DNA of 64,000 nt from contig RPFO01000123.1 in the NCBI GenBank assembly GCA_009746045.1, forward strand, positions 423,120 to 487,119, given 5' to 3'. The position numbers and the translations under genes were made by a program. This document shows, piece by piece, positions 54,701 to 64,000 of this stretch; positions within the stretch are counted from its first letter, which is position 1; every line of letters begins with the position of its first letter. A model generated the notes under the pieces. That model saw nothing but the letters and a program-made list of their open reading frames with translations. It made no database searches and was not told where the DNA came from. This DNA comes from Mesostigma viride (taxonomy: Eukaryota > Streptophyta > Mesostigmatophyceae > Mesostigmatales > Mesostigmataceae).

Positions 54701-57700
54701 GACCTACATGCCTTGAATAGGACGGTCTATTCCATGTTGCAGCAAGGCAAGGGGTCTGCTCTTGTGTTTTCGATAGCTGGCATATGACCTACATGCCTTG
54801 AATAGGATGGTCTATTCCATGTTGCAGCAAGGCAAGGGGTCTGCTCTTGTGTTTTCGATAGCTGGCATATGACCTACATGCCTTGAATAGGATGGTCTAT
54901 TCCATGTTGCAGCAAGGCAAGGGGTCTAGACCTACATGCCTTGAATAGGATGGTCTATTCCATGTTGCAGCAAGGCAAGGGGTCTGCTCTTGTGTTTTCG
55001 ATAGCTGGCATATGACCTACATGCCTTGAATAGGACGGTCTATTCCATGTTGTAGCAAGGCAAGGGGTCTAGACCTACATGCCTTGAATAGGACGGTCTA
55101 TTCCATGTTGCAGCAAGGCAAGGGGTCTAGAAAGCCAGCCAGATGGCAGGGTAGTGGTCGATCAGCACGTGGCTGGTAGAGGCGCAATAGGTACTGCTGT
55201 CTGCGTGGGTAAGAAAAACATGACGTCTCCCCTTCTAGACCCGGTGGTGTGGGTGACCCACCCGCAACGGGCTAATGTTTGAGTCCCCAACCTGCGGTGG
55301 GGCACTCCTCTCCGTCTTCACTTGGGTGCAGGGACACCTGTGCACCTGGCTGGCACGTGCCGATCGTCTCTTTTGGCATGTGAGGACCATGTGGTGCCGT
55401 ATGACAGCACAGAGCGCTACTCTCATCCGGCATCCAGCGCATGATTCAGACGATCAATTTGTCTGTAGTCAACTTTTGCGTAATTTTTTTAAGAATTCGA
55501 TTTGCATAGTACTCCTTGGCATGCCTCTGATACGCAAGTACCTACTTACTCAGCGCACGTTACACACTACTAGTTGTGCTGCCATACCTCTTGGACTGCC
55601 CTCCTTTCTTCCTCCTTTCCCTACCTCTCATCCCCCTCCCGTCGTCTCCTCTCCCTCGCCCTTGGCCCCTCTGATCCCTGAACCCCCTCCCCTGTGCTCG
55701 CCCCCCTCCCCCCTGCAGTCAGTGTCGCGGGGCGTGCTGGACCGCGGCCGAATGATCCGCTTGCCCGCGCGCACGCTGGAGTTGCACTATCGCATCACGC
55801 GATTCAGCAAGGTGAGACGCTGAACGTGATCTGCGCGTGCCCTGGAAATGTGTCAACCTCGTTGTGGTCGCGCAGCACCGTTTCTTTCCTTTCACCCAAG
55901 TCATGAGCAGGAACAGCTGTGAGGATGTACCACGTAACGGCAATGGGAGTAGCAGCCAAACAGCACCTGGGGCAAGCCTGATTTCACTGGCAATAGGTGC
56001 TCTGGTGTGAGGCTTCTAGCTTTACAGCGTGCTGCTGGCCTTGCTGCCTGCGATCTTTAATGCCAGCCATCTGTAGCTGGCCAGCACACCGAACTAATGG
56101 TGCCTCACGGCCTGCTTGCTCCCCTGCCGCTGCTTTTTCCCTCGCCTCGTTGCGGGGGTGTCCAGAACTTCTTCATGGCCCACAACTACTGGCCCGAGAC
56201 CAAGGACATCGCAGCGGGGCTGGACATATCAGAGGACAGGGTGAGCACGTGGCTTCTCACTTGCGTTGCTGATAGCCAGGTGGCAGGGTGCCATGGCCAT
56301 ACCCTTTGTTGCGATGCTCACTCAGGGCTGGTATGGGGCCGTCTCTACATGGGAATATGCCTTCCGTCGTCCCCTTTGCCGCCGCTGCTGCAGCTGGCTG
56401 CACCACACGTGCAAAGTGCTGGGCGGCCAGTGTGGTTTTGCTGGGTGGTGTGATGATGTATGTTGCTTTCCTTACTTTCTTACTCAATAGTGGTCTGCAG
56501 CAAGGCGGACCTTTGCGAGCTTTGATTGGGATGAAGTCCACTGCCCATCTTGTACCTCAAATGATCGAGGAGGTAGCATTCATGTCATGGGCTACAACAC
56601 TTACATCAAAGTCATTGCTCTGGCGCCCCCGTGTTTGGTATCATGTAACATCATGCCCCGCCTTGACAGCCATCTGTGGATGGTAGATGTACTTAGAGGA
56701 GAGACCCCACGCTAGTGCCCATGTGCACGTCCTGCGCACGCCCCTGGCGACGCTTGGTGACCCGACCCACACGGTTGGTGCCGCCTTATCCATCGCACCC
56801 CACTCACACATCTGCCGTCCCTGCCTTCCCCCCACCCCTTCTTTCACCAGATCATGGACACGATCGCGTCCATGCAGCCGGTCGCGTCGCTGGAGGCCCT
56901 CGCGCCCGGCAACGCAAACAGCGACTCGTCCAGGGAGCCCTGGGGCACCCTCGTGGACGACATCGCCGACACAAGCCCATCACCGTGGATGGTGCGTGGG
57001 GGGTGGGCCAGGGAAGATCACCGTGGACGGTGCATTGGGTGTGGCCGTGTGTGGGCAACGGCAAGGTGTCTTGTGAGCACGGCAATTTATCTTGCGGAAG
57101 CGCAGCGCCATGCCATGCAGTTGTTGGTTATCCATGCAACTTGCCGCAAAGCTCTTTGTGCACCGCAAGCTGTCACACATGGGGTGCCAGTCGTTGTTTT
57201 TCCTTGGGATGCTGGACACTTGTGCGGCCATGGGCAAGGTGCCCCTCTGCAGGTGAGGCAACATCGCATGCGTGGGAAATGCTTGGTTGTTGGCAAGCAG
57301 CATGGGCAGCAGTTTTGTTTGCCATATGGAGCATGGAGCTACAGAGCTGTGATATCGAGTTGACCCACTCTCTGGACGGCACATCCTTGGTGGATACTGG
57401 CGCGCACTCTCGCCCAAATGAGGGAGGAGACCCTCGCGAACCACCTCTCTCGTGCCCACAGTACCTGCATGCATCCCTGCCCACCTGCTTGTACCATGGC
57501 TCCTGGCCATTACAAGTGGCCTGTGTCCGCCAGGCAGGCAGCAGAGCCCACTAGTCACCCGCACTAAGCACGCGCGGGCCAGCCGCCGCAGATGGCCCCG
57601 TCCTGAGTTCCTCTCATCGGAGGTTGCTCTCCCTCACAAGGGGATGTACACCCATGGCGCTCACTTGCTGACTCACCAGACGCACCCTGCGGCTTTCGCC

Positions 57701-58971
57701 CCTCGGTCTGCCTTGGCCCCTGCTGTCGCGCCCCCACCTGCCCCCATTGCCGTGCCCCCACGCCCCCACCCCCCCACGACCCCACATTGCCACACTCCCA
57801 CGTCACTAGGTGGCGGAGGCCGACTTGCTCAAGGAGGATGTGCAGCGTGCGCTGGCCCAGCTCACGCCGCGGGAACAGACGGTGAGGCAGCCATCGGGTG
57901 CCCTCGTTGGCCCTCTGTCCTCGCCCCTCCAGCCCCTCCTTTCTCGTCCCTCCTTTCCCCCCTTGCCGTTTCATGTGGCCCCTCCCATATCCCCATGCCG
58001 ACCTCATGCCATGTATTGTCACACCTACGCACTGCACATTCCAACTTAGGTGGGCCCCTTTCAAAAGCGACGGCAGGGACAAATGCAGCCCTGTGCCAGC
58101 TTTCCGCCGATACTACACATCGAGCACGGGGTTCATTTTTGCAGTTAGTAGCAAGGGGACATGCGGGTGATCTTTCGCGTTGCATGCATGTGCTTGCACC
58201 ACTGTACTGTTCCTGGAAGGGATGCAAACCATTTGCGTCTGCCTCCTCGCTTGTCCTCGGACCACGCTCACTCAACTATGCCCTCTGCTTACCCCCCCAC
58301 TGCTTCCTATGCAGGTGCTACGGCTGCGCTACGGCCTGCAAGGCGGCAAGGGCCAGACACTTGGGGAAGTGGGCCGTGCCTTCTCCCTCACGCGGGAACG
58401 CATCCGCCAGATTGAGGTATGACGCAGCGCTGGTCATCGCATGTGTGGTTATGCTGGCACGCGCATGCATCCCCATGGGGCACTCTGGTGCCATAGGGTA
58501 CATGCGAACCGCAGGTCTGTGGTTATGTGTGTGCCCTTACAATGGGTTCACCAGTACTTTGAATGGGTTTGTTCCAGCCGTTTCCCTTTCACAGGGCCCC
58601 TCCCTCGATCAGTTACTTGCCACTATGTGTGGATGTGCTTGTAGATGCTATCATTGCCTTTTTTCCTGCAAAACATGAGGATATGTCTTGTTTTGTCACA
58701 TGTAGGATGGTCTGTGTCTTGGCCAGTGGCGTTTTCTTTGTATAAAATCTGGAAGAACATCCAGCTCCCGGAGTAGCTGGAGTGCTGACAAGTGTGAGAT
58801 TGCAGGTCTAGCAGCGGCTAGGGAGCCATTGACGCTTCTGAGTCAATTAAATGACGGTGCACTTGATCATGTTTCCTTGGTGGATACCTGCTGTTGCGAT
58901 ACCTTTTCCAGCTAGGAGCCCTAAAGAAGATGCGGAAATCGGCCAAGGTGCTGGAGGACTACACCCGCTAG
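51759..58971 (+). CDS. Nuclear-encoded plastid sigma-70 factor, ten exons
   Basis: Exons: 51759-52331, 52618-52736, 53195-53309, 54278-54370, 55719-55811, 56166-56240, 56851-56991, 57810-57881, 58315-58416, 58912-58971. All introns are GT-AG and the phases agree, giving 480 residues. Region 1.2 (about 163-231): [20 protein letters not shown]. Regions 2.1-2.4 (238-320): [51 protein letters not shown], which bind core polymerase and the -10 element. Region 3 (321-400): [27 protein letters not shown]. Region 4 (404-480): [34 protein letters not shown], the -35 helix-turn-helix. The first 50 residues are Ser/Arg/Ala-rich, as in a transit peptide. The role would be promoter recognition for the plastid-encoded RNA polymerase. 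The exact N-terminus is the least certain part. Confidence 0.9.
53462..53612 (+). repeat. tRNA-like remnant in sigma intron 3
   Basis: ATCCGAC near 53465 can pair with GTCGGAT near 53605 like an acceptor stem, and AGTTCGATTCCGG just before the latter resembles a tRNA B box. GATGACTGTAG resembles a tRNA-Tyr anticodon arm before its intron. No proper D arm, and the T stem is weak. A tRNA-derived SINE or pseudogene is possible. Confidence 0.3.
54489..55130 (+). repeat. Minisatellite in sigma intron 4
   Basis: Nine units built on CCTACATGCCTTGAATAGG...CAGCAAGGCAAGGGGTCT. Two unit lengths occur, about 58 bp and about 85 bp (the longer adds TGTGTTTTCGATAGCTGGCA), in the order L-S-S-L-L-L-S-L-S. 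Units differ mainly by a C/T change in GGACGG/GGATGG. Confidence 0.88.
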
Positions 58972-59359
58972 ACCTGCTGCATACCCTAAGCTGCCCCCGG
59001 GTGTGCCCAACAACCAGTGTCCAGGTGGCCAGTGTGGATGCGGCTGCTGTGTCCATGGTGTCAGACCAGTAATGACACCCCATGAAGCCACGCTGTACAA
59101 CTCAAACGGACAGTTGACTGTCGGCTGTCAGTTGGTTGACTGTCCTGCACAAAGAAACTGAGCCATGTCATTGCACAGCATTGCCAGGGTTTGCCCTGGT
59201 AAGTCTGCTCTGGACTAGGGTCCAGCCCAACAAAGGGAAGCCGTTTTCCTAAGGTGCAAGAATGCGTGTTTTTTTTTTTTTGCAATTCCTGCCTTCCCTT
59301 CGGTGTCAATGTATTGCAAAATTGTACATCCACGGTAATTATTTAGTGCAATATGAATA
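58972..59359 (+). other. 3' flank of sigma factor gene
   Basis: No gene. Contains a tandem CTGTCGGCTGTCAGTTGGTTGACTG-like patch (about 59107-59145) and a T-tract at 59270-59282. No clear polyadenylation signal that I can defend. Confidence 0.4.
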
Positions 59360-59731
59360 CCGTAGTGGTCAAAATCACTTTGCGTCTAATTACTTTGCGA
59401 CCCCAAAACAAGGTGAAATGTGTAGTTTGCGACCCAAAACGAAGGCAAAGTTTTAGGTTTGCGAGCCGATCGACTTGTTTGTGGTCAGTGGCTTGGGTTC
59501 ACGGACTTCAAATCCCTTGGCCCCCTGATGTAACCCAACTACCCAACTGAGTAATTTGATTGATCCATTGGGTAGCACTGACTATAATAGCTAGGCTTGG
59601 GGCTCTGCGGCGCGGCGCAGGCGCGGCGCGGTAACATTTGAACTTTGTGACCCAAAATGAAGCCCATTTATAGCAGGTTTGCGAGGTCGATTCGCAAACA
59701 ATTAGACGCAAAGTGATTTTGACCACTACGG
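59360..59731. mobile_element. Tc1/mariner-like MITE (372 bp)
   Basis: Perfect 32-bp terminal inverted repeats, starting CCGTAGTGGTCAAAATCACT, at 59360-59391 and 59700-59731, flanked by TA on each side (59358-59359, 59732-59733). The interior repeats the motif TTTGCGACC. No transposase. Confidence 0.88.
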
Positions 59732-60115
59732 TAGTCGATCCCCCCCCCCTTGGAGGCCCTCTGAACGTACTCTTCATTGTGTATATGCCTTGCGCTGGTT
59801 GTGTTCTCCTTGATATCATCAATGATACAGTAGTTTGAGGTCAGCATGGTACTCCCGTTTGAATATCGCATTCACTCCCTCTCTCGTGCTTGGACTGCTA
59901 TGCAGAACAAGAAGAGGTGGAAGACGACTGTCCAGGCTCACACGCCAGCCCCTGTGGGCAAGCCCCCCCCGGCCCCCCAAGAGGAAGGGGCGCTTTGCTG
60001 AGTAGAGTAGTTAGGGTTTTCTAGATTAGATTATATTAGAGTTAGATTAGTTCGGTTTCGCGGGTTCGCCCACCTCCATCCCTCCAGCAAGGGAATATGT
60101 GCTACATATGCGCTT
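59732..60115 (+). mobile_element. LINE-E 3' end, second plus copy
   Basis: The frame ends AMQNKKRWKTTVQAHTPAPVGK and a stop near 60001; the untranslated part is nearly identical to 32250-32350. It ends at GTGCTACATATG, where family H copy 4 begins, so its own hairpin is lost. A TCTCCTTGATAT motif (59797-59810) belongs to family T. Confidence 0.6.
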
Positions 60116-61705
60116 TACGAGCTGACCCTCCATCTCCACAGCATCAACCGTCTCATCTTCGAGGACGGCAAATGGTGCCCCCTCGCCTATGTGACGAACC
60201 ACGCCCAACCCAGCCCCCGCCTTCAGCACCTCTGCCTCTGCTCCCTCCTCATGCGTGGAGATGGCGAGATCTGGGCTCCATCCATCTCCGCCCCCACACT
60301 CCGTTCAATCCTTATGGAACTGCCCTCCAGCAGCACGTGACTCCCCTTGCTGCAGATGTGGCGGCAATGGGCAGCACGCTGGCTGCTGAGTTCCCTCACC
60401 TTTCCACCACCGTCGCCTCCACCTCCATCCCCCTAGCCGAGGTCCACCTCCACTGCCGCCTCCACCTCCACCGCCGACATCAAAGGCCAGCTCCTGGACA
60501 TCGACCAGCGCCTCAAGGACAATCCCATCGCCATTGAGTGCCTGCAAGACACCGCAGGCCTCACCGCCCAGGCGGTGAAGGACATCGCGGCCCAGCCGGC
60601 ATCTGCTGGCCCGGCCGGTGATGCTCCTCCCACCCAGACCTGGGCGGACCTGCTTAAGCACCATGCCACCTCCACCACCTCCATCATCGCGGCACAGCTC
60701 AAGCAACAAGCCCTCGATCTCCGCGAGGAGGCCGACATCACCCAGCGCAGCGTCAATGTTATCGTCAAGCACTTCGACCAGCCGGCAGGTGAGACCTCGG
60801 AGACTCTTCTCATGGCGTTTAAGCGCGACATTCTTGCCCCCATGCAACTCACTGGTGAGCTGCGGATGTCGGCTGCCCGCCTTCCCCGCGCGCGGGGTAA
60901 GGCTGGCCCGGCTCCCCTGCTCCTCACCTTTAAAAGTACATGGCGGATAAGCTGTCGATTCTTAAATGCCGGAAGAAGCTCTCGGGGACTTCCTACACGC
61001 TGGACGACGACTTGACCCTGGCCCAGCAACAGCGGCGACGGGAGCTATGGCCGACATACCTCCAGCTCCGGCAGAGCGCAGGGGGGAGTCCGGTATACTG
61101 GAGGGGGGGACGTCATCCACGTCGACCACAAGCCCTGGCAGCTCGCCCCCTGCCACCCCAGCAACCCCAGTCTAGGGCATATAGCAGTAGTGTAGATTAG
61201 TCAGGCTTAGCTTAGCACGTGGCACAAGCCTACCCTAATGTGCCGGCCCATAATGGCCCCTCCCATGGATTTAGCCAAGTTCTGCCTATAATGGAACTCC
61301 CCATGGATGCTGCAATGAATTTAGCCAAGCTCTGCCTACGTAGAGAGTCACTCTCTGCTGAGAAGCCATGCCCTAGTCACGTGCACCGCTAACGCACGGT
61401 ACACAACCAGCCATGTAGCCTTAGCTTAGTCCTTGTTGTACAGCCATGCTACGTCTTGGCTATGATCAGTTTACTCGCCCACGCTCCTTGTTATGCCATG
61501 CTCACATGGGTCTTATTGCACCCACAGATTGCCGGATCGTTAGCGTGTCCGTTTAGCTAACGTGCCCGAATGCAGCTGTGGCATGCCTTTGGCGTGAAGG
61601 AGACTGGGGGTCTCTGCCCTTTCTCCTGTTGTGCACACACAGGGATTAAAAGCACTTCGGTGCTCCGTGACTCCCCAACGGGAGCACGAGTTTAGTTAAG
61701 TAATT
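60116..61705 (+). mobile_element. Family H copy 4, 5'-truncated
   Basis: ORF1 part 60118 to about 61175, then 3' UTR with CTCTCTGCTGAGAAGCCATG, hairpin CTCCC-CAAC-GGGAG (61667-61687) and a TTAAGTAATTAATAA tail. The hairpin is the LINE-C version, not the ACTCC version of the other H copies. Confidence 0.7.
60118..61175 (+). pseudogene. L1-ORF1-like protein of family H copy 4
   Basis: Starts inside the conserved region (RLQHLCLCSLLMRGDGEIWAPS). It continues with MGSTLAAEFPHLSTT and, after frame changes near 60330 and 60460, KDIAAQPASAGPAGDAPPTQTWADLLKHHATSTT, QLKQQALDLREEADITQRSVNVIVKHFDQPAGE, RLPRARGKAGPAPLLLTF and the C-terminal domain (LDDDLTLAQQQRRRELWPTYLQLRQSAGG). The section 60575-60940 is open and is one of the cleanest copies of the RRM-like part. 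Confidence 0.7.
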
Positions 61706-61835
61706 AATAACTCCAGTACACCGGCTTCCCCGCCGCGGTCTGCCGGAGCTGGAGGTAGGTCGGCCATAGCTCCCGTCGCCGTTGTTGCTGTGCCAGGGTC
61801 GACGTCCAGGGTAAAGTGGGTCTTCTCGAGCCGCA
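61706..61835 (-). pseudogene. Family H ORF1 fragment, minus strand
   Basis: The minus strand carries the C-terminal ORF1 block (RRRELWPTYLQLRQ region and part of LDDDLTL) with small indels. Ends at the LEKTHFTLD-like segment. Confidence 0.55.
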
Positions 61836-61926
61836 TGCGGCGCATGCCTTCAGTGCATGTTCACGCACTTATACTTGCTCCCTGACACTCATGTACATGT
61901 AATGCCAGCGCTGGTTGTATCCTTGA
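61836..61926. other. Short spacer
   Basis: Contains a GCATGCGGCGCATGC palindrome at about 61833-61847. Nothing else. Confidence 0.3.
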
Positions 61927-62135
61927 TATAATGCCCCACCGTCTAGGTCATCTAGTCGCTCTTCGATCGCGTAAGCAAGCCATAATTTCAATATGAACAA
62001 GGCTACACATTTCCATCTCCATCCGTATTCATCATCCTGAACGACTCGGAAACGGGGAAAAGATAACGGTAGGCTTGAGCTACCATGGTCCGGATTTTCC
62101 TGATTTCTGGCCTGCGCCGGTTGCCACCTTGATAT
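61927..62135 (-). repeat. Family T copy 3, minus strand
   Basis: The minus strand begins TATATCAAGGTGGCAACCGG, then the GQKSGKSGPW-stop block, GAGTCGTTCAGGATGATGAA, and the GACCTAGACGGTGGGG block. About 200 bp, colinear with T copies 1 and 2. Confidence 0.6.
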
Positions 62136-62400
62136 AATGCCGTAATTTTAGTTCATCACCACCAATGCTGCATGCGCAGCACTGCGCTGGACAAATAAGC
62201 CTGCTGGACGTCATCCAGCGGGTGCATCCTGCGCAAAAATCCTGCCATGTGCTGCGCGCTTGCAACTGTTGAGCCAGGCCAGGTGCTCAGGGCTCTGGCC
62301 GGGCAAGCTTGAGGAGAAACATGCTGGCTAGGCCGCTGGGCGTCCTGCCAGGCTGGCTAGCTGAGCCAATGTAGCAGCTGTTCTGCTGGTTGTTGCAGAG
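62136..62400. other. Unassigned spacer
   Basis: GC-moderate and apparently unique. A CTGGTTGTTGCAG acceptor-like sequence ends at about 62398. Confidence 0.3.
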
Positions 62401-62868
62401 CACATCTACCTGTACGAGTACTGGATCCCCTGGATCGAGCTCGAAACTAAACCTGGGCATCCTTGTTATGCAGTGTTCAGGTTGTCCTGCATGTACCTAC
62501 TGCTTACTGATCCAGCACGTGTCACAGAAAGCATGCCTTGTGTCGTCGCCATGCGACTCAGACAGTATCGGGAAACCCTTCGCCCAATCAGCTACAGAGA
62601 ACTGATTTCAAAATTGTCGCTTGAGCGCACGACAGCCCTTCGTGAGTGTGCTTGTAGACTCTTGGGGTGGGCCAGCAAGTTTACAGCGCATCTTTTTTTG
62701 AAAGGCGGATGGCTCACATCCCAGCATCCGCTGCTGATTCGTGCTTGCAGAGATTCACAGGTTCGAGGCACTTCAATCTCTCTGCCTTATGTGATGTACG
62801 AAGTCCACCTGGAAGCAAGGCAAGTGGACAGAGGACACCATCAGGGGAGCAGAAAAGGAAGCAGATAA
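62401..62868 (+). CDS. Unrecognised open stretch, possible exon or gene remnant
   Basis: Open for 155 codons after the acceptor-like TTGCAG (62393-62398): EHIYLYEYWIPWIELETKPG, then MPCVVAMRLRQYRETLRPIS, LISKLSLERTTALRECACRLLGWASKFTAHLFLKGGWLTS. The composition (Trp, Tyr, Leu, balanced charge) looks protein-like, not repeat-like, but I recognise no family. The first Met would be 62473. It could be a 3' exon of a gene whose other exons lie elsewhere, a decayed gene, or chance. Confidence 0.25.
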   Translation, partial: HIYLYEYWIPWIELETKPGHPCYAVFRLSCMYLLLTDPARVTESMPCVVAMRLRQYRETLRPISYRELISKLSLERTTALRECACRLLGWASKFTAHLFLKGGWLTSQHPLLIRACRDSQVRGTSISLPYVMYEVHLEARQVDRGHHQGSRKGSR

Positions 62869-63049
62869 GGGTGATATTTGACAGATGCGAGACATGGGTG
62901 ATGTCATCAACATCTGAGCATGAGGGGACATGGCAAGCTCTAGGAATATGTATGCCATACTGGTCATATATACTGGTTGTCTATATATACGGGCTGTCTA
63001 TACATATTCATTGAGAATGATAAATTACGGAGGTGAGATTGGCATGTCC

Positions 63050-63305
63050 ATGTATATTGGCTGTCTATATATACGGGTTGCCTATATATTCTGGTTGTCT
63101 ATATATACTGGTTGTCTATATATTCTGGTTGTCTATATATACTGGTTGCCTATATATTCTGGTTGTCTATATATACTGGTTGCCTATATATTCTGGTTGT
63201 CTATATATACTGGTTGTCTATATATTCTGGTTGTCTATATATACTGGTTGTCTATATATACTGGTTGTCTATATATACTGGTTGTCTATATATTCTGGTT
63301 GTCTC
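63050..63305 (+). repeat. 17-bp minisatellite
   Basis: About 15 units alternating TATATATACTGGTTGTC and TATATATTCTGGTTGTC, with a few GGTTGCC variants. The array ends in TCTCCTTGATATAT, the same TATATCAAGGAGA motif that borders family T, so it may have expanded from a T end. Confidence 0.85.
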
Positions 63306-63847
63306 CTTGATATATCATCAAACCGGTAGATGAGCCTGCAATGCAATTGGGTGTGGCTCGATCAGGCATCCATGCTCATTTCTCACAATAAGTTCCTAGT
63401 CGTCTGGACCCAACTAACCCATAGCGATGTAAGAGTATGCACTCTCACGATGTCCGTGGTTGCAAATGACTATTTCAGATGCAGATATACGCAGGGGTGT
63501 GCATGGCTGTATGCACCCTACCACCGCAGCAGGGATACCATGATACCTTTGTACGCAACCGTGAGCACCACCACCGTAGTGGGTGACCGCCACTGCCACA
63601 GGGTTTGACCTTTTCATGGACAGAGCTATTGGAGGATCCTGCACTGGACGACACCGTAGGGGCATGGGACCTCAGCCATGCCCGTAACCGTACAAGATGC
63701 TGTTGCGGTTTCACATAAGCCCAAGACAAATGGGCAATGTGCCCTCTAACCTCTTCACACGTTAACTGCAGATCTGCACTTTGACCAGCAGTAGATACTA
63801 GCCAAGCTGGCATCTGCCACCTTGCACATGGTAACCTGCCGCCTCAC
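63306..63847 (-). other. Presumed intron and 3' part of the minus-strand gene at 63848
   Basis: If the exon at 63848-63950 is real, this region follows it. A minus-strand acceptor-like CTGCAG at about 63764 is followed in phase by LTCEEVRGHIAHLSWAYVKPQQH, which could be the last exon. I cannot confirm it. Confidence 0.25.
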
Positions 63848-63950
63848 CTCGCAGCCGCTGGTAGTGATGCCGTACGACGCCACCGCTGTGTGCGGGTCCA
63901 GCATCTTCGTCCCTCGGTGAGACAGGCAGAAGCACCGCCACACGCGCCGC
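63848..63950 (-). CDS. Exon resembling the ubiquitin-like domain of U11/U12 snRNP 25-kDa protein
   Basis: 103 bases on the minus strand, bounded by an acceptor (CACGCCAG) and a donor (GAG|GTGAGG). It encodes RRVWRCFCLSHRGTKMLDP followed by HTAVASYGITTSGCE. From memory the pattern HVW..FCL......LLD....L..YGI is that of SNRNP25, a component of the U11/U12 di-snRNP of the minor spliceosome. Other ubiquitin-like proteins could fit. The remaining exons are probably upstream, beyond base 64000, and downstream within 63306-63847. No gene symbol is assigned because only one short exon is visible. Confidence 0.4.
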
Positions 63951-64000
63951 CTGGCGTGCGGGGAGGGTGTGTGTGATCAAGGTGGCTTTGGTGGGAGATC

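Noticed and set aside
54489-55130. CRISPR-like array
   Set aside because: Units are contiguous without unique spacers and lie in a spliceosomal intron of a eukaryotic gene.
56980-57564. 194-codon minus-strand frame in sigma intron 7
   Set aside because: No recognisable domain and His/Pro/Arg-rich composition typical of random GC-rich frames. It is overlapped by similar frames on both strands.
57452-58678. 408-codon plus-strand frame
   Set aside because: It spans sigma introns 7 to 9 and reads exons 8 and 9 in the wrong frame. The exon model with conserved sigma regions explains the locus better.

Overview
This window is eukaryotic nuclear DNA, most probably from a green alga or a related plastid-bearing protist. 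The evidence is a ten-exon gene with GT-AG introns encoding a plastid-type sigma-70 factor (51759-58971). Almost everything else is transposable elements, many inserted into one another. I cannot name the species. No CRISPR array, rRNA gene or bacterial operon is present.

Layout. 1-11667: two head-to-tail Ty1/copia elements on the minus strand (Copia-A1, cut by the window edge, and Copia-A2), sharing the LTR at 2703-3389. 12095-15108 and 22601-25830: copies of an ORF1-only retroposon, here called family H; its minus-strand copy is split by Copia-B (15109-22600, 376-bp LTRs, GTCAC target duplication). 25835-32395: a mosaic of a 5'-truncated RTE-like LINE (family C), 3' ends of a relative (family E), an unclassified repeat (family T), a 1.7-kb TTAA-flanked DNA element and a Mutator-like element. 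32464-33819: an intronless membrane-anchored TauD/TfdA-type dioxygenase gene. 34816-51456: one L1-like LINE (family D, minus strand) broken by five later insertions, including an 8.9-kb Ty3/gypsy element with nearly identical LTRs but no recognisable RT or integrase. 51759-58971: sigma factor gene. 59360-62135: a Tc1/mariner-like MITE and more E, H and T copies. 62401-64000: an unrecognised open stretch, a 17-bp minisatellite, and a minus-strand exon resembling the U11/U12 snRNP 25-kDa protein.

Biological themes. (1) Both copia families place a retropepsin-like domain between integrase and reverse transcriptase instead of before integrase, and their LTRs begin AGTTAG and end AACT rather than TG...CA. 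(2) Families C, E and H end in a small hairpin, usually with a CAAC loop and with compensatory stem changes, followed by (TTAA)n-like tails. H has an L1-ORF1-like protein but no RT, so it may be moved in trans by C/E-type RTs. (3) Several insertions can be proved within the window, because the uninterrupted site or the restored reading frame is present.
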